64,000 nt of DNA from contig NZ_JAUOEM010000004.1 in the NCBI RefSeq assembly GCF_030540875.1, positions 186,001 through 250,000 of the forward strand, in the 5' to 3' direction. The notes under the pieces were generated by a model. It did not search any database. It had not been told where the DNA came from and saw nothing but the letters and a program-made list of their open reading frames with translations. The stretch is from Flavivirga amylovorans. GTDB taxonomy: Bacteria; Bacteroidota; Bacteroidia; Flavobacteriales; Flavobacteriaceae. The position numbers were made by a program, and so were the translations under genes. How positions within the stretch are numbered: position 1 is the first letter of the stretch; every line of letters starts with the position of its first letter. Of the stretch, positions 1 to 8,017 are shown piece after piece.

Positions 1-648
1 ATAATCTTTGGGGTTGTAAGTTGCTCCTAATGTTTCAAACTTCCATAATAATTCTCCATATAAATTTAACACGTAAACATAGCCATCGTTACTTGGCTGA
101 TAAATGGTATTGTTAAAAACTAAAGGAGTCGCTCTAATTCTTCCATTAGTCTTGAATTTCCAGTTTATATGTCCATCTTTTACATTAATGGCATAAAGAT
201 TCCCATCACCAGAACCAATTAGAACATTATCGTTAACTACCACAGGAGAAGCCATAAAATACTTCCAACCTGAATGGTTGTCAGACAAAATTTCTTGCAT
301 TTCAAATGTCCAGTTTAAGCTTCCATCTTCGATGTTAATTGAATACAAACGATTATCTCTGCTCGAAATATATAAAGAAGCGTTTGATATTTCTGGAGAA
401 GAAACTATAGCACCATTCGTTTTATATTTCCATATTTGGTTGCCGTTTAACTTGTTTAATGCATATATATAACCATCAGAGCTTCCAAAATAGATGTTGT
501 TCCCAGAAACTACAGCAGTACCACGAATTGCGCCATGGGTTTTAAATTGCCATTTAATTTTTGGGTTTTCTATGTCTTGTATAGCTAAAGATGATTGCGA
601 AATACTAAGAAAAATTAGCAAAAGGCAAATCATTGAATGTCGTTTCAT
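1..648 (-). CDS. PQQ-like beta-propeller repeat protein, partial (C-terminus outside window)
   Basis: The frame is open from an ATG at 648 to the window edge, giving 216 codons. Residues 1-25 form a signal peptide (MKRHSMICLLLIFLSIS). At least four outer-membrane-assembly/quinoprotein-like blades follow, each with the pattern W-x-F/Y-x-T-x-G followed by an aromatic and GS-x-DG-x-[IV]-Y-x-[IL]-N (for example KWQFKTHGAIRGTAVVSG and FGSSDGYIYALN). Such propellers act as secreted or periplasmic binding scaffolds or as quinoprotein dehydrogenases; the class cannot be decided without the C-terminus. The start lies 24 nt behind the stop of the next gene upstream on the same strand, so the two are probably co-transcribed. 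Confidence 0.85.
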   Translation of the reverse strand, partial: MKRHSMICLLLIFLSISQSSLAIQDIENPKIKWQFKTHGAIRGTAVVSGNNIYFGSSDGYIYALNKLNGNQIWKYKTNGAIVSSPEISNASLYISSRDNRLYSINIEDGSLNWTFEMQEILSDNHSGWKYFMASPVVVNDNVLIGSGDGNLYAINVKDGHINWKFKTNGRIRATPLVFNNTIYQPSNDGYVYVLNLYGELLWKFETLGATYNPKDY

Positions 649-672
649 AAGTAATAATAACTAAAGATGATC

Positions 673-1992
673 TCAAAGCGTCGTTGCTGCCGATTTATTT
701 GATTTTTTTAATTGTTTTTGGATTTTTTTAATTGCTAGTTCTATTGATTTGTCTGGTTCAATAATATTATATTCTCCCCAGAAATCAGGGTCTGAAAATC
801 CTAAAGAATAGTTAGCCATTATTATAGAAGGTTTAATTCTCTTGTTATGTTTAGGCATTTCTTCGGTTACGTTTTTTTTCCAGTCGGTTACTGCCATTTC
901 GCAAGACATGCTAAAATTGGAGTTAAATAACTTATTCTTCCAATTTACCTTGAAATCTAATGTTAGATTGCTATATCCGTAATACCATTTTTCATCTTTC
1001 TCACGATAATCTACACGATATGTTGCACTTGTTGGTAAAACAATGGATTGAGAAGGTTTCTTTTTAAGAAACATTGTAGAGGCCATTTTTTTATCGGTTA
1101 TATTAAGAGAGTATATGGCGCTGGTAAGAATTTTATTTTCAGAATCTATAAATAGTTTGCCTTTATAAAGAGGTTCTTTAAATCCATTCTTTTGTTTGAA
1201 ATTGATAACATGGATAAGCTTGTTATTTACCTTTGTAGAATGGTCAAAACTAAATGTGTAATTAGGAATAGATTCCTCGGAAAAAATATATTCAGGATAT
1301 TTCATTATGTCAATAAAAAGCGTATTGAAAGGGCCTCCCTGTAGTTTAAAAGCAAGCGTGTCTAGTCTAGAATAATCAGTGCTTTTTCGTATCTTATAAA
1401 ATTGTAAAGCATCTCTACGACTTGAGTTATAAGGCATTTTGTATATGTTTATTATAGCTTCTGAAAGTGAGATATTCCTTTTTCGTTTTTTTATAGTTTC
1501 TCTATAGAAGGCAGTCATTAATGTTGGATCGTTAGAATAGTTTTCTCCTTTTTTATTCAGTATTTCTCTAACTAATTTTTCAGCGTCTTTTATAACATCT
1601 ATATTAATCTCGGCTAATTCAGTCATAAATATATTTAGAGAAATAATATTTTTATCTTCTTTAAGATGTTCTAACAAAATAGTTTGAGAAACATACCCAA
1701 ATAAAGAAATTACTACATTCTTTTTGCCTATATTCCTAGGTACTTTTAGTAAAAACTCTCCTTCTTTATTTGTTATGGTATTTATATTTGTGCCTTCTAT
1801 AGAAAGATTAGCAGATACAAGAGGTTTACGAGTATCGTTGTCTATAACTTTCCCTTTAAATTGATTAAATGATGGTGTAACCGATACATTATTTTGTAAA
1901 GCTTGGACATCTTGGGAACTACTTATGAAGAAAGTAATTGCTATTAATGAAATTATGGTCTTTTTAATTTGAAATTGATAAATTTTTTTCAT
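673..1992 (-). CDS. Secreted protein with carboxypeptidase-D regulatory-like domain
   Basis: A 439-aa protein with a signal peptide (about residues 1-32) and a CarboxypepD_reg-like beta-sandwich at about 45-125, recognisable by GKVIDNDTRKPLVSANLSIEGT and a later GYVSQ motif. About 300 residues without a recognised domain follow, rich in aromatic and beta-type sequence. There is no TonB plug or barrel, so it is not a receptor; it resembles the family of exported 'carboxypeptidase-like regulatory domain-containing proteins' common in flavobacteria, whose function is unknown. It sits directly behind an AraC-type regulator and in front of the beta-propeller gene. A palindromic operator candidate lies at 2066-2087 in its upstream region. 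Confidence 0.8.
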   Translation of the reverse strand: MKKIYQFQIKKTIISLIAITFFISSSQDVQALQNNVSVTPSFNQFKGKVIDNDTRKPLVSANLSIEGTNINTITNKEGEFLLKVPRNIGKKNVVISLFGYVSQTILLEHLKEDKNIISLNIFMTELAEINIDVIKDAEKLVREILNKKGENYSNDPTLMTAFYRETIKKRKRNISLSEAIINIYKMPYNSSRRDALQFYKIRKSTDYSRLDTLAFKLQGGPFNTLFIDIMKYPEYIFSEESIPNYTFSFDHSTKVNNKLIHVINFKQKNGFKEPLYKGKLFIDSENKILTSAIYSLNITDKKMASTMFLKKKPSQSIVLPTSATYRVDYREKDEKWYYGYSNLTLDFKVNWKNKLFNSNFSMSCEMAVTDWKKNVTEEMPKHNKRIKPSIIMANYSLGFSDPDFWGEYNIIEPDKSIELAIKKIQKQLKKSNKSAATTL

Positions 1993-2065
1993 GATAATAT
2001 TTTTAAAATTTGAAGATTCATCTACAATGATATTTTCAAAGTAAAGTAGAGGCGTTCATTAAAAT

Positions 2066-2087
2066 GTCCCGATTCGTGAATCAGGAC
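2066..2087. promoter_or_regulatory. Palindrome, candidate AraC-type operator
   Basis: GTCCCGATTC and GAATCAGGAC form a 10-bp inverted repeat (9 of 10 paired) around a 2-bp centre. It lies between the stop of the AraC gene and the start of the 673-1992 gene. It is not followed by a T-run in either direction that would make it an obvious terminator. Inference: binding site for the neighbouring regulator in the promoter of the downstream operon. Confidence 0.45.
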
Positions 2088-2154
2088 GATTTTTATATAA
2101 ATTATTGATAGAAGAAAAATGCTGATTTAGTTTAAGTGTAGCAAAGAAGCTGTA

Positions 2155-3264
2155 CTATTTAAAGCTTTTCTTGTATTCGGTAGGTGTGGTTTGGGTGTGC
2201 TTTTTAAAAGCGGCATTAAATGCACTTTTAGAGTTAAATCCAGATTCATATATAATTTCTAAGATTGTTTTTCTCGAATCTATATATTGTTCAATCAGTT
2301 TTTTTGCTTCATTAATTCTATATAAATTTATAAAATCTTGAAAAGTCATGTTATAGTGACTATTTATAAATTGTGATAGGAGTCTTTCTTTTACATTCAT
2401 TTGCGATGCTAACTCAGATATTGTAAGACCAAACTGCAGAAAGGTTTTTTCTTCTTTCATAAGAGCTTTTAATTTAGAGTTTAGAATTTCCGATTCATTT
2501 TTACTTATAGCTAATGATTTATCTTTTTTTATAGATCCTCCAAAATGAGAGCTAAATAGGGCTTTACCTAGTATAACTAAGAAATATAGAAGAAATAGAA
2601 TTGCAGAAACATATAAATAAGCTGTAATATTTGAAATACTTGTATAAACTAATAAAAGCTTTGCTATAGCATTTGAGGTACACGCTATAAAATACCCATA
2701 AATAATAAATTTATTCCATCTAATTTTTGATAATATAAAACTGTTTTTTGAATCATTATTTTTAGAGAATTTTTCAATTGAAATAATAGCCAGAATATTA
2801 TATATAAAAACCTGAACGCCTATGAAAATAAGATTGATCTTTCTAAAGAAAGGTTTAAATATTTCTTTAGAAATTAGAAGTTGACTTTTTTCTTCAATAG
2901 TATGAAAATGAAAAGTAGAAAGAAAATAGATAGATAATAGTATAAAGGGTAAGTAATGAAGTATATGCTTTAGTTTAAAATGAAAGTTATTGTTCGTCTC
3001 GGCTTTTATATATAAATACATGGATGGTCCCCAAATAGTATAAAACGGAATGGAAATATATCCGAAATAAGAAAAAGTATTATAAGTAACACCGGAATGA
3101 GACCAGAAAAGAGAATCTAGCGAACTCAGTATTTGAGCAAAAAAAAAGAAAGCTATTAATCTATTGGATATTAAGTGCTTTCCTTTAAATAATAAAACCG
3201 CAATTAGAGGTAGTTGAATAAAAATGCTAAGTATATGAATAATATCGTATGAACTAAAATTCAA
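2155..3264 (-). CDS. 7-TM AraC-family transcriptional regulator
   Basis: The 369-aa protein has seven hydrophobic segments in the first 240 residues, a linker, and a C-terminal AraC-type double helix-turn-helix (about 265-368) with the typical end ESGFNSKSAFNAAFKKHTQTTPTEYKK. This is the common flavobacterial membrane-anchored AraC architecture, in which the membrane part is thought to sense a signal. The start is unusual: the first in-frame ATG is around residue 83, inside the membrane domain, and a TAA lies four codons upstream of TTG 3264, so TTG at 3264 is the best start. Likely target: the downstream genes through the palindrome at 2066-2087. The ligand is unknown. Confidence 0.88.
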   Translation of the reverse strand: MNFSSYDIIHILSIFIQLPLIAVLLFKGKHLISNRLIAFFFFAQILSSLDSLFWSHSGVTYNTFSYFGYISIPFYTIWGPSMYLYIKAETNNNFHFKLKHILHYLPFILLSIYFLSTFHFHTIEEKSQLLISKEIFKPFFRKINLIFIGVQVFIYNILAIISIEKFSKNNDSKNSFILSKIRWNKFIIYGYFIACTSNAIAKLLLVYTSISNITAYLYVSAILFLLYFLVILGKALFSSHFGGSIKKDKSLAISKNESEILNSKLKALMKEEKTFLQFGLTISELASQMNVKERLLSQFINSHYNMTFQDFINLYRINEAKKLIEQYIDSRKTILEIIYESGFNSKSAFNAAFKKHTQTTPTEYKKSFK

Positions 3265-3281
3265 TAGTAATGAGTTTTATT

Positions 3282-3442
3282 ATACCAATTTGAAGATAAA
3301 ATGACATATAAAAGCCTATGTTATTTTTAAAACTAAAAACGCTGCGATTAAATGATATAGCATCGTTAATGAGTTTATGAACAAGTAAAAAACTTGATAG
3401 GGTAACAAGTCGATAAGTGATATTTTATGTTCAAATTGGTAT
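3282..3442. repeat. 161-bp inverted-repeat element (MITE-like), intergenic
   Basis: Arms at 3282-3302 and 3422-3442 match at 20 of 21 positions (both begin ATACCAATTTGAA when read inward). The 119-bp interior has no coding potential. It fills most of the 340-bp gap between the AraC and phosphate transporter genes. It looks like a non-autonomous palindromic intergenic repeat; no transposase is present. Confidence 0.6.
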
Positions 3443-3550
3443 TAGATTATCTTTTTTGTAAAAGTATAAAAATATACACTTCATCATAAAACGAAATGCT
3501 TTTTATTTAGACTTAAATATAGATAGAAAGTCATTTGCTTATAATAAGAA

Positions 3551-3572
3551 AGCACCTCGAGATGGAGGTGCT
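3551..3572 (-). terminator. Hairpin terminator of the phosphate transporter gene
   Basis: The stem AGCACCTC/GAGGTGCT with a 6-nt loop is followed on the minus strand by TTTCTTATTA. It lies about 33 nt after the stop of the gene ending at 3605. Confidence 0.75.
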
Positions 3573-3604
3573 ATTAAGCTTCTAGGTATTCAATATGCCT
3601 GTCT

Positions 3605-5893
3605 TTATTCTTCTTCAGAATTACTTGCTGCTAGGGTTGCAGGTTCAACAGAGCTATCATGAGCATTATGGTATTCTTCTAGAAGATTCATAGTTGCCGT
3701 TAATAGATCTTTTGTTTCTAAAAGAAGACTGAAATATAAAGTTGTGTTTTTTGGACTGGATTCTTCAGTTCTGGTGCGTTCTACTTGTATTTGTATTTTT
3801 TCAGTAACTAAATCAAAAATTTCTTTTTTGTTATTTAAAATAGCGCCAATTTGTTCGAATGATCGTGAATCAAAAGCTTTTTTAGTTGTGTTATATAATG
3901 ACTCAAGATTCTGGTCAATTTGTTTAAGTTCTTTAATTTGATTGAACTTTAATTTCTTATGGTTATTGTTTACATGTTTATGACTTACTTTAGAAATATA
4001 TTCTAATGACTGTGTCATGTCTTGTAAATACCCTAATATGTTAATATAGAAATTACTTGCACCTAAGCTAGATTCGTCTAAATTTTTAATAAAATAAAAT
4101 ATATTGTCACGTAATTCATCGATTTCATCAGATAGCTTCACGATGTTTTTCTTATTCTTTTTTAGTAAAACTAAATCTTGTTTTGCTAAACCAACTATAG
4201 CGCTAGAATAAATCTTGTTACCACGTTTTACAACATTAGCTATATTGTTTGCGCTTTCATGAATAACACCTTGAATAGAGCTGCTTTCAGCTTGCGTAAG
4301 GCTATCTTCATCAATATCCTTTTTCGAATCTTTTTTGTGAGATAAGTAGTTTCTTACTAATAAGATGATCGTTAATAACAACAATATTGGTGTCATCACA
4401 CTAGGATTCCACTTAATTAAAAAGACAACAGATCCAGCAGCAATAAAAGCACCAATAGCGGTGCCAAACCATCCCCCAATAACATTTAGTACACCTGCAA
4501 CTCTATAAACGGCACTTTCTCTTCCCCAAGCACGATCTGCAAACGATGTCCCCATGGCAACCATAAAGGTTACATAAGTCGTAGATAGAGGTAATTTCAT
4601 TGATGTTGCAATAGCAATTAACACACCTGCTACCATTAGGTTTACAGAAGCTCTAATCATATCAAAAGCAGGCGCATTGATACTTTGGTCTTTTGTCAAT
4701 ACAACATCTGGTTTTTCAAAACTTTTTCCTATTTTTTCTTGAGTAGATACAGGTACAATTTTACTAAATAGATCCGATAACCAAGTAGATCCTTTTACAA
4801 CGCTTCTGGATAATATATTTGGCTCGAATTTTTCATGTGTATCTCCTTGACGAGATAAACTTATTTCAGTTTCTGCTACTGTTTTAGCTTTCTTGGAAAA
4901 CCATAAGGTTAATACCATAATACCACCAGCTATGAATAGTAATAATGGCTCAGCAGGTACTTTCTTGTCAAGTACTTCCATTGAAAACATGGATGCATCA
5001 ACACCAGAACTAATCCATGCTTCATAAGAATGATAGGCGGCCATTGGTACACCAATAAAGTTTACTAAATCATTACCAGAAAAAGCAAGTGCCAAACCAA
5101 AAGTTCCAACAGCAATTACAACAAGTAAGATCGTTTTTTTGAATACCTTTTGGAATCCGAATGAAAATAAAGTCCAAAAAACTAAGCTTCCTAATATAAT
5201 AAGAAATTCATTGCCTTCTAGAAGACCTTTAAGATCGTTGTAATAAGGTGTTCCTTTTAATCCTTTTAAAAAGATAAAATAGGTTATGGCAGCTAAAGAA
5301 ATCCCACCAAATATAGCACCGAAATTTTTTATTTTCTTTTCGTAATGAAATGTAAAAACTAAACGAGAGATCCATTGTACAATAGCACCAACAGTAAAAG
5401 CAATGAATACGGACATGATGATACCTCGAATAATCTCTAAAGCTTTCTTTGTATTTATATAATCTCCCAGATTAGCAAAGGTTTGAGAATCTGAAGCACT
5501 AATTTTTATTAATGACATAACCACAGCAGCACCCAATAAGTTAAATACAATAGAAACTGTTGTAGATGTTGGCAACCCTAATGTATTAAAGAAATCTAAC
5601 AATAATATGTCAGTAATCATTACTGCCATAAAAATATACATGATTTCTTCAAAATTAAACATGGCAGGCACGAAAATTCCTTTACGTGCAACTTCCATCA
5701 TTCCACTTGAAAAAACAGCTCCGATAAAAATACCTAAACTTGCAACTATCATAATAGTTCGCATAGAAATTGCTTTAGAACCAATAGCAGAGTTCAGGAA
5801 ATTTATAGCATCATTACTTACACCAACTACAATATCAGCAACAGCTAAGACTGTAATGGCAATAAGCATTAATAAATATATATTATGATCCAT
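3605..5893 (-). CDS. Inorganic phosphate transporter (Pit/PHO4 family) with PhoU-like C-terminus
   Basis: A 762-aa inner-membrane protein. Both inverted PHO4 half signatures are present: GVSNDAINFLNSAIGSKA with GLPTSTTVSIVFN near the N-terminus, and KLPLSTTYVTFMVAMGTS around residue 430. A long hydrophilic insertion separates the halves. Residues from about 540 on are soluble and helical (ESANNIANVVKRGNK, then coiled-coil helices), resembling PhoU; this Pit-PhoU fusion is common in Bacteroidota. Role: low-affinity phosphate (metal-phosphate) uptake driven by ion gradient. The OprP-like porin lies 69 nt upstream on the same strand. An own promoter with two TAACA repeats (5914-5960) sits in the gap, so it may be transcribed both alone and with the porin. 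Confidence 0.93.
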   Translation of the reverse strand: MDHNIYLLMLIAITVLAVADIVVGVSNDAINFLNSAIGSKAISMRTIMIVASLGIFIGAVFSSGMMEVARKGIFVPAMFNFEEIMYIFMAVMITDILLLDFFNTLGLPTSTTVSIVFNLLGAAVVMSLIKISASDSQTFANLGDYINTKKALEIIRGIIMSVFIAFTVGAIVQWISRLVFTFHYEKKIKNFGAIFGGISLAAITYFIFLKGLKGTPYYNDLKGLLEGNEFLIILGSLVFWTLFSFGFQKVFKKTILLVVIAVGTFGLALAFSGNDLVNFIGVPMAAYHSYEAWISSGVDASMFSMEVLDKKVPAEPLLLFIAGGIMVLTLWFSKKAKTVAETEISLSRQGDTHEKFEPNILSRSVVKGSTWLSDLFSKIVPVSTQEKIGKSFEKPDVVLTKDQSINAPAFDMIRASVNLMVAGVLIAIATSMKLPLSTTYVTFMVAMGTSFADRAWGRESAVYRVAGVLNVIGGWFGTAIGAFIAAGSVVFLIKWNPSVMTPILLLLTIILLVRNYLSHKKDSKKDIDEDSLTQAESSSIQGVIHESANNIANVVKRGNKIYSSAIVGLAKQDLVLLKKNKKNIVKLSDEIDELRDNIFYFIKNLDESSLGASNFYINILGYLQDMTQSLEYISKVSHKHVNNNHKKLKFNQIKELKQIDQNLESLYNTTKKAFDSRSFEQIGAILNNKKEIFDLVTEKIQIQVERTRTEESSPKNTTLYFSLLLETKDLLTATMNLLEEYHNAHDSSVEPATLAASNSEEE

Positions 5894-5913
5894 GATTTAA
5901 TTAAATTAAGTTT

Positions 5914-5960
5914 GCAAATATCTTAAGTGTTACTAAGTAATATGTTACGTAAATGTTATG
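5914..5960 (-). promoter_or_regulatory. Predicted Pho-type promoter of the pit gene
   Basis: On the minus strand, CATAACA and CGTAACA (plus-strand 5954-5960 and 5943-5949) are spaced 11 bp apart. The inner repeat begins 29 bp from the C of a TATTTGC -7 element (5914-5920). The same 29-bp phase occurs at 12231-12310 and 13125-13204. Inference: activator (PhoB-like) site. Confidence 0.5.
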
Positions 5961-5962
5961 TT

Positions 5963-7159
5963 TTAAAAATGAATATCAAATTGTAATCTCCACATTAACT
6001 CATTATTTCCACTATCAACTTCTAAGTGGCTAATATCGGTTTGTACTTTTAAACTGTGTCCTACAATATATTTAGACACTCCTAAGGTATATTGACTTTC
6101 AGGGTTTTTACCCGTAATAGCTTTATCTAACTCTATATTAGTATAACGCCCAGAAACTTCCCAATTATTTTTAAACAAATATCCAGTTTGTAAGTTTAGA
6201 CCTTTCCCTACTTGAACCTCATCACCAGTTAAGGTGCCATCAGAATTTTTTACAAAAGGATCTTTGGCATCTCTGTCGGCATATTCTGCCATAAATGAAA
6301 AGCCCTTATACTTAAACATAGCATCAATAAATAGGGTATTGATATTTGTTTCATAAAAACCATCACCATTATCTATGATCATATAAGACCCTTGATTGCT
6401 CCTATTTTTAACGGCATTATTATTATGGTCATAAGCTACAGCTAATGATAACTTTGGTGTTTGTTCGCGAGTTAAATCCCCTCCTTTATAGTCTCCTTTA
6501 CTTATAAAACTTCCAAAAGGGAATAATTCTACACGTCCTGTAAATTGATGCCCACCTATATTACCAGTGGTAATATTTCTGCCTTCACCTTGAGAAATAG
6601 AAAATATTTCTTTAACAAGAAACTTATCAGACAGTTTAAAATGGTGTCTTAGTTGCATACCCATATCTCTATCTATTGTAAATCTACTATTTAATAAAGA
6701 ACGATCTACCTGTTGAAGATTTGCTGAGGAAATAACACGCTCTCTGTTTCCTGGAAGCTTTGTTTGTCCGAACCATAATTCGAAATTTTCGTAAAAGTTC
6801 CACATAACAACGGCATCTAAGATATATCTTGGTGCATTACTAGTAAATTGCGAAGCACCAGATTGGTCTCTATTTGATAGACCTAATTCGAATTTATACT
6901 TCAATTTTGGGCTAAAAGCATAACCGTCAAATTTTAAACGCGAGCGTCTAATTGACATATTAGATTCATTGCTTTCACCATCTTCCCAAATAGAAGTAGT
7001 TAAAAATTGAGCTCTAAATCCAATTTTCATCGTCCAAGTGCTGTCCTTTCCTATCAGATTAAATAATCCTTTTCCAAATTTTGATGCGTTTGATTCTTGT
7101 GCGTTTACAACAGTTAGAGTAAATAAAAAAAGTGCTACGAGTGTAGTTTTAAGTTTCAT
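5963..7159 (-). CDS. Phosphate-selective porin, OprO/OprP-like
   Basis: A 398-aa outer-membrane barrel with a signal peptide (MKLKTTLVALFLFTLTVVNA) and the Porin_O_P pattern of alternating amphipathic strands, including SIRRSRLKFDGYAFSPKLKYK-like strand 2, the W-F-G-Q-T-K-L-P-G-N-R-E-R region, and a C-terminal WRLQFDIHF ending in Phe. Members form anion or polyphosphate channels induced by phosphate starvation. ATG 7159 was chosen because the longer frame begins with a TTG (7186) inside the -7 element GTTCTTTGC. Directly upstream are 11-bp phased repeats (7201-7229). The gene precedes the pit transporter on the same strand, giving an outer- plus inner-membrane phosphate path. The promoter lies inside a 15-bp inverted repeat. 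Confidence 0.9.
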   Translation of the reverse strand: MKLKTTLVALFLFTLTVVNAQESNASKFGKGLFNLIGKDSTWTMKIGFRAQFLTTSIWEDGESNESNMSIRRSRLKFDGYAFSPKLKYKFELGLSNRDQSGASQFTSNAPRYILDAVVMWNFYENFELWFGQTKLPGNRERVISSANLQQVDRSLLNSRFTIDRDMGMQLRHHFKLSDKFLVKEIFSISQGEGRNITTGNIGGHQFTGRVELFPFGSFISKGDYKGGDLTREQTPKLSLAVAYDHNNNAVKNRSNQGSYMIIDNGDGFYETNINTLFIDAMFKYKGFSFMAEYADRDAKDPFVKNSDGTLTGDEVQVGKGLNLQTGYLFKNNWEVSGRYTNIELDKAITGKNPESQYTLGVSKYIVGHSLKVQTDISHLEVDSGNNELMWRLQFDIHF

Positions 7160-7182
7160 TGTCAGTATTAGTTTTTGTCGCT

Positions 7183-7229
7183 GCAAAGAACCAATACGAA
7201 TGTTAACTTAATGTTAACCAAGGGTTAAA
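7183..7229 (-). promoter_or_regulatory. Predicted Pho-type promoter of the porin
   Basis: On the minus strand, TTTAACC, GTTAACA and GTTAACA are separated by 4-nt spacers, giving an exact 11-bp period (plus-strand 7223, 7212, 7201). The inner repeat begins 18 bp from the end of GTTCTTTGC (7183-7191), one 11-bp step less than at the other promoters. The layout copies the enterobacterial Pho box (7-bp direct repeats, 4-bp spacers). Confidence 0.65.
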
Positions 7230-7244
7230 TAAAGACTAATAAAA

Positions 7245-7267
7245 GGCTGCCTTGGCCTAAGGCAGCC
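7245..7267 (-). terminator. Strong hairpin with minus-strand T-run and no gene in front of it
   Basis: The stem GGCTGCCTT/AAGGCAGCC is followed on the minus strand by TTTTATTAG. No minus-strand gene precedes it, since the gene upstream of it (7547-7903) is on the plus strand. It may insulate the porin promoter or end a small unannotated RNA. Confidence 0.55.
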
Positions 7268-7458
7268 TCATTAGAAATCATAATAATGTAGTCGACAAAA
7301 ACTAATAGATTATAATGAAATACTAATTGTTAGTCTCAAGACAAATACAAATCTCTTAGTTTAAAGTGACTTGAATGTAATGAGAATATTAAGTAATTAT
7401 TAAGGATTCCAATGTTAAATATTTATAATTAAGTGATTGATAAACAAAATATTACAGA

Positions 7459-7518
7459 TTTAATGTTAATTTAATGTTATGTAAAGGTTGATTTAGTGTT
7501 ATCTTATTTGTATATTTG
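7459..7518 (+). promoter_or_regulatory. Promoter with four 11-bp repeats upstream of the MORN-like gene
   Basis: TTTAATG-TTAA, TTTAATG-TTAT, GTAAAGG-TTGA and TTTAGTG-TTAT repeat with an 11-bp period (7459-7502). A consensus -7 box TATATTTG follows at 7511-7518, 28 nt before the ATG. The phase to the -7 box differs by a few bases from the phosphate promoters nearby, so membership in the same regulon is likely but less certain. Confidence 0.55.
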
Positions 7519-7546
7519 ATATATATAATATTAAAACCCCATAATT

Positions 7547-7903
7547 ATGAAGAAATTAGTTTTATTTTATTTTGCCTTTTTAATTACTGTGGTATCTTTT
7601 GGTCAACAAAAGAGAGATTTAAAACATAACAAAGACACCAACTTAATTGAAGTTGTTTATTATCATGACAATGGTGCTGTAAGCCAAACAGGGACTTACA
7701 CAGCAGATGGTAAACTACATGGTGAGTGGTTGAGTTTTAACACAGAAGGTAAAAAAGTTGTTTCTGCAAATTATGATAATGGTAAAAAAGTCGGCAAATG
7801 GTTTTATTGGAATAATGAAACTGTAAAAGAAGTAGATTATAGTGCTAATGTTATAGCCGGTTTAAAGGAATCTGATACCAAAGGGAATCAAGGAGGTATT
7901 TAA
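7547..7903 (+). CDS. Small secreted MORN/YwqK-like repeat protein
   Basis: A 118-aa protein with a signal peptide (MKKLVLFYFAFLITVVSFG) and about three variant MORN repeats: VVYYHDNGAVSQTGTY, GKLHGEWLSFNTEGK and NGKKVGKWFYWNN. Proteins of this type are often named 'toxin-antitoxin system YwqK family antitoxin', but the export signal argues against that role here. The repeat usually forms a small beta-meander involved in protein or surface contacts. It has its own repeat-bearing promoter and a good terminator, so it is monocistronic. Its position within the phosphate block suggests co-regulation; the function is unknown. Confidence 0.85.
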   Translation: MKKLVLFYFAFLITVVSFGQQKRDLKHNKDTNLIEVVYYHDNGAVSQTGTYTADGKLHGEWLSFNTEGKKVVSANYDNGKKVGKWFYWNNETVKEVDYSANVIAGLKESDTKGNQGGI

Positions 7904-7923
7904 ACTTAAAGAATAACTAATAA

Positions 7924-7954
7924 AAAAGCATCCTAAGAAATTAGGATGCTTTTT
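7924..7954 (+). terminator. Intrinsic terminator of the MORN-like gene
   Basis: AAAAGCATCCTAA and TTAGGATGCTTTT pair around a GAAA loop, followed by TTGTTTTT. It starts about 20 nt after the stop codon. Confidence 0.85.
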
Positions 7955-8017
7955 GTTTTTGTAAAATGCGTATGTATTGCCAATCTATTTTAAGAAGACA
8001 TTGTTGTGAATAACATT

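Larger units (their letters stand above)
7166..7307. repeat. 15-bp inverted repeat bracketing the porin promoter
   Basis: TATTAGTTTTTGTCG at 7166-7180 is the exact reverse complement of 7293-7307. Homology continues outward after a 5-6 bp gap into AATGAAA on both sides; on the porin side this is the start codon region. The enclosed 112 bp hold the -7 box, the Pho-type repeats and a hairpin. It is either an invertible promoter segment or the relic of a duplicated divergent gene start. Confidence 0.6.

Noticed and set aside
278-472. 64-codon plus-strand frame near the window start
   Set aside because: It overlaps the partial beta-propeller gene on the minus strand, whose repeats are unmistakable.
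7313-7324. ATG AAA TAC TAA as the start of a gene divergent from the porin
   Set aside because: Stops after three codons; only of interest as the outer homology of the inverted repeat around the porin promoter.
7547-7903. Antitoxin of a toxin-antitoxin pair (YwqK label)
   Set aside because: The protein carries a signal peptide and there is no toxin gene beside it.
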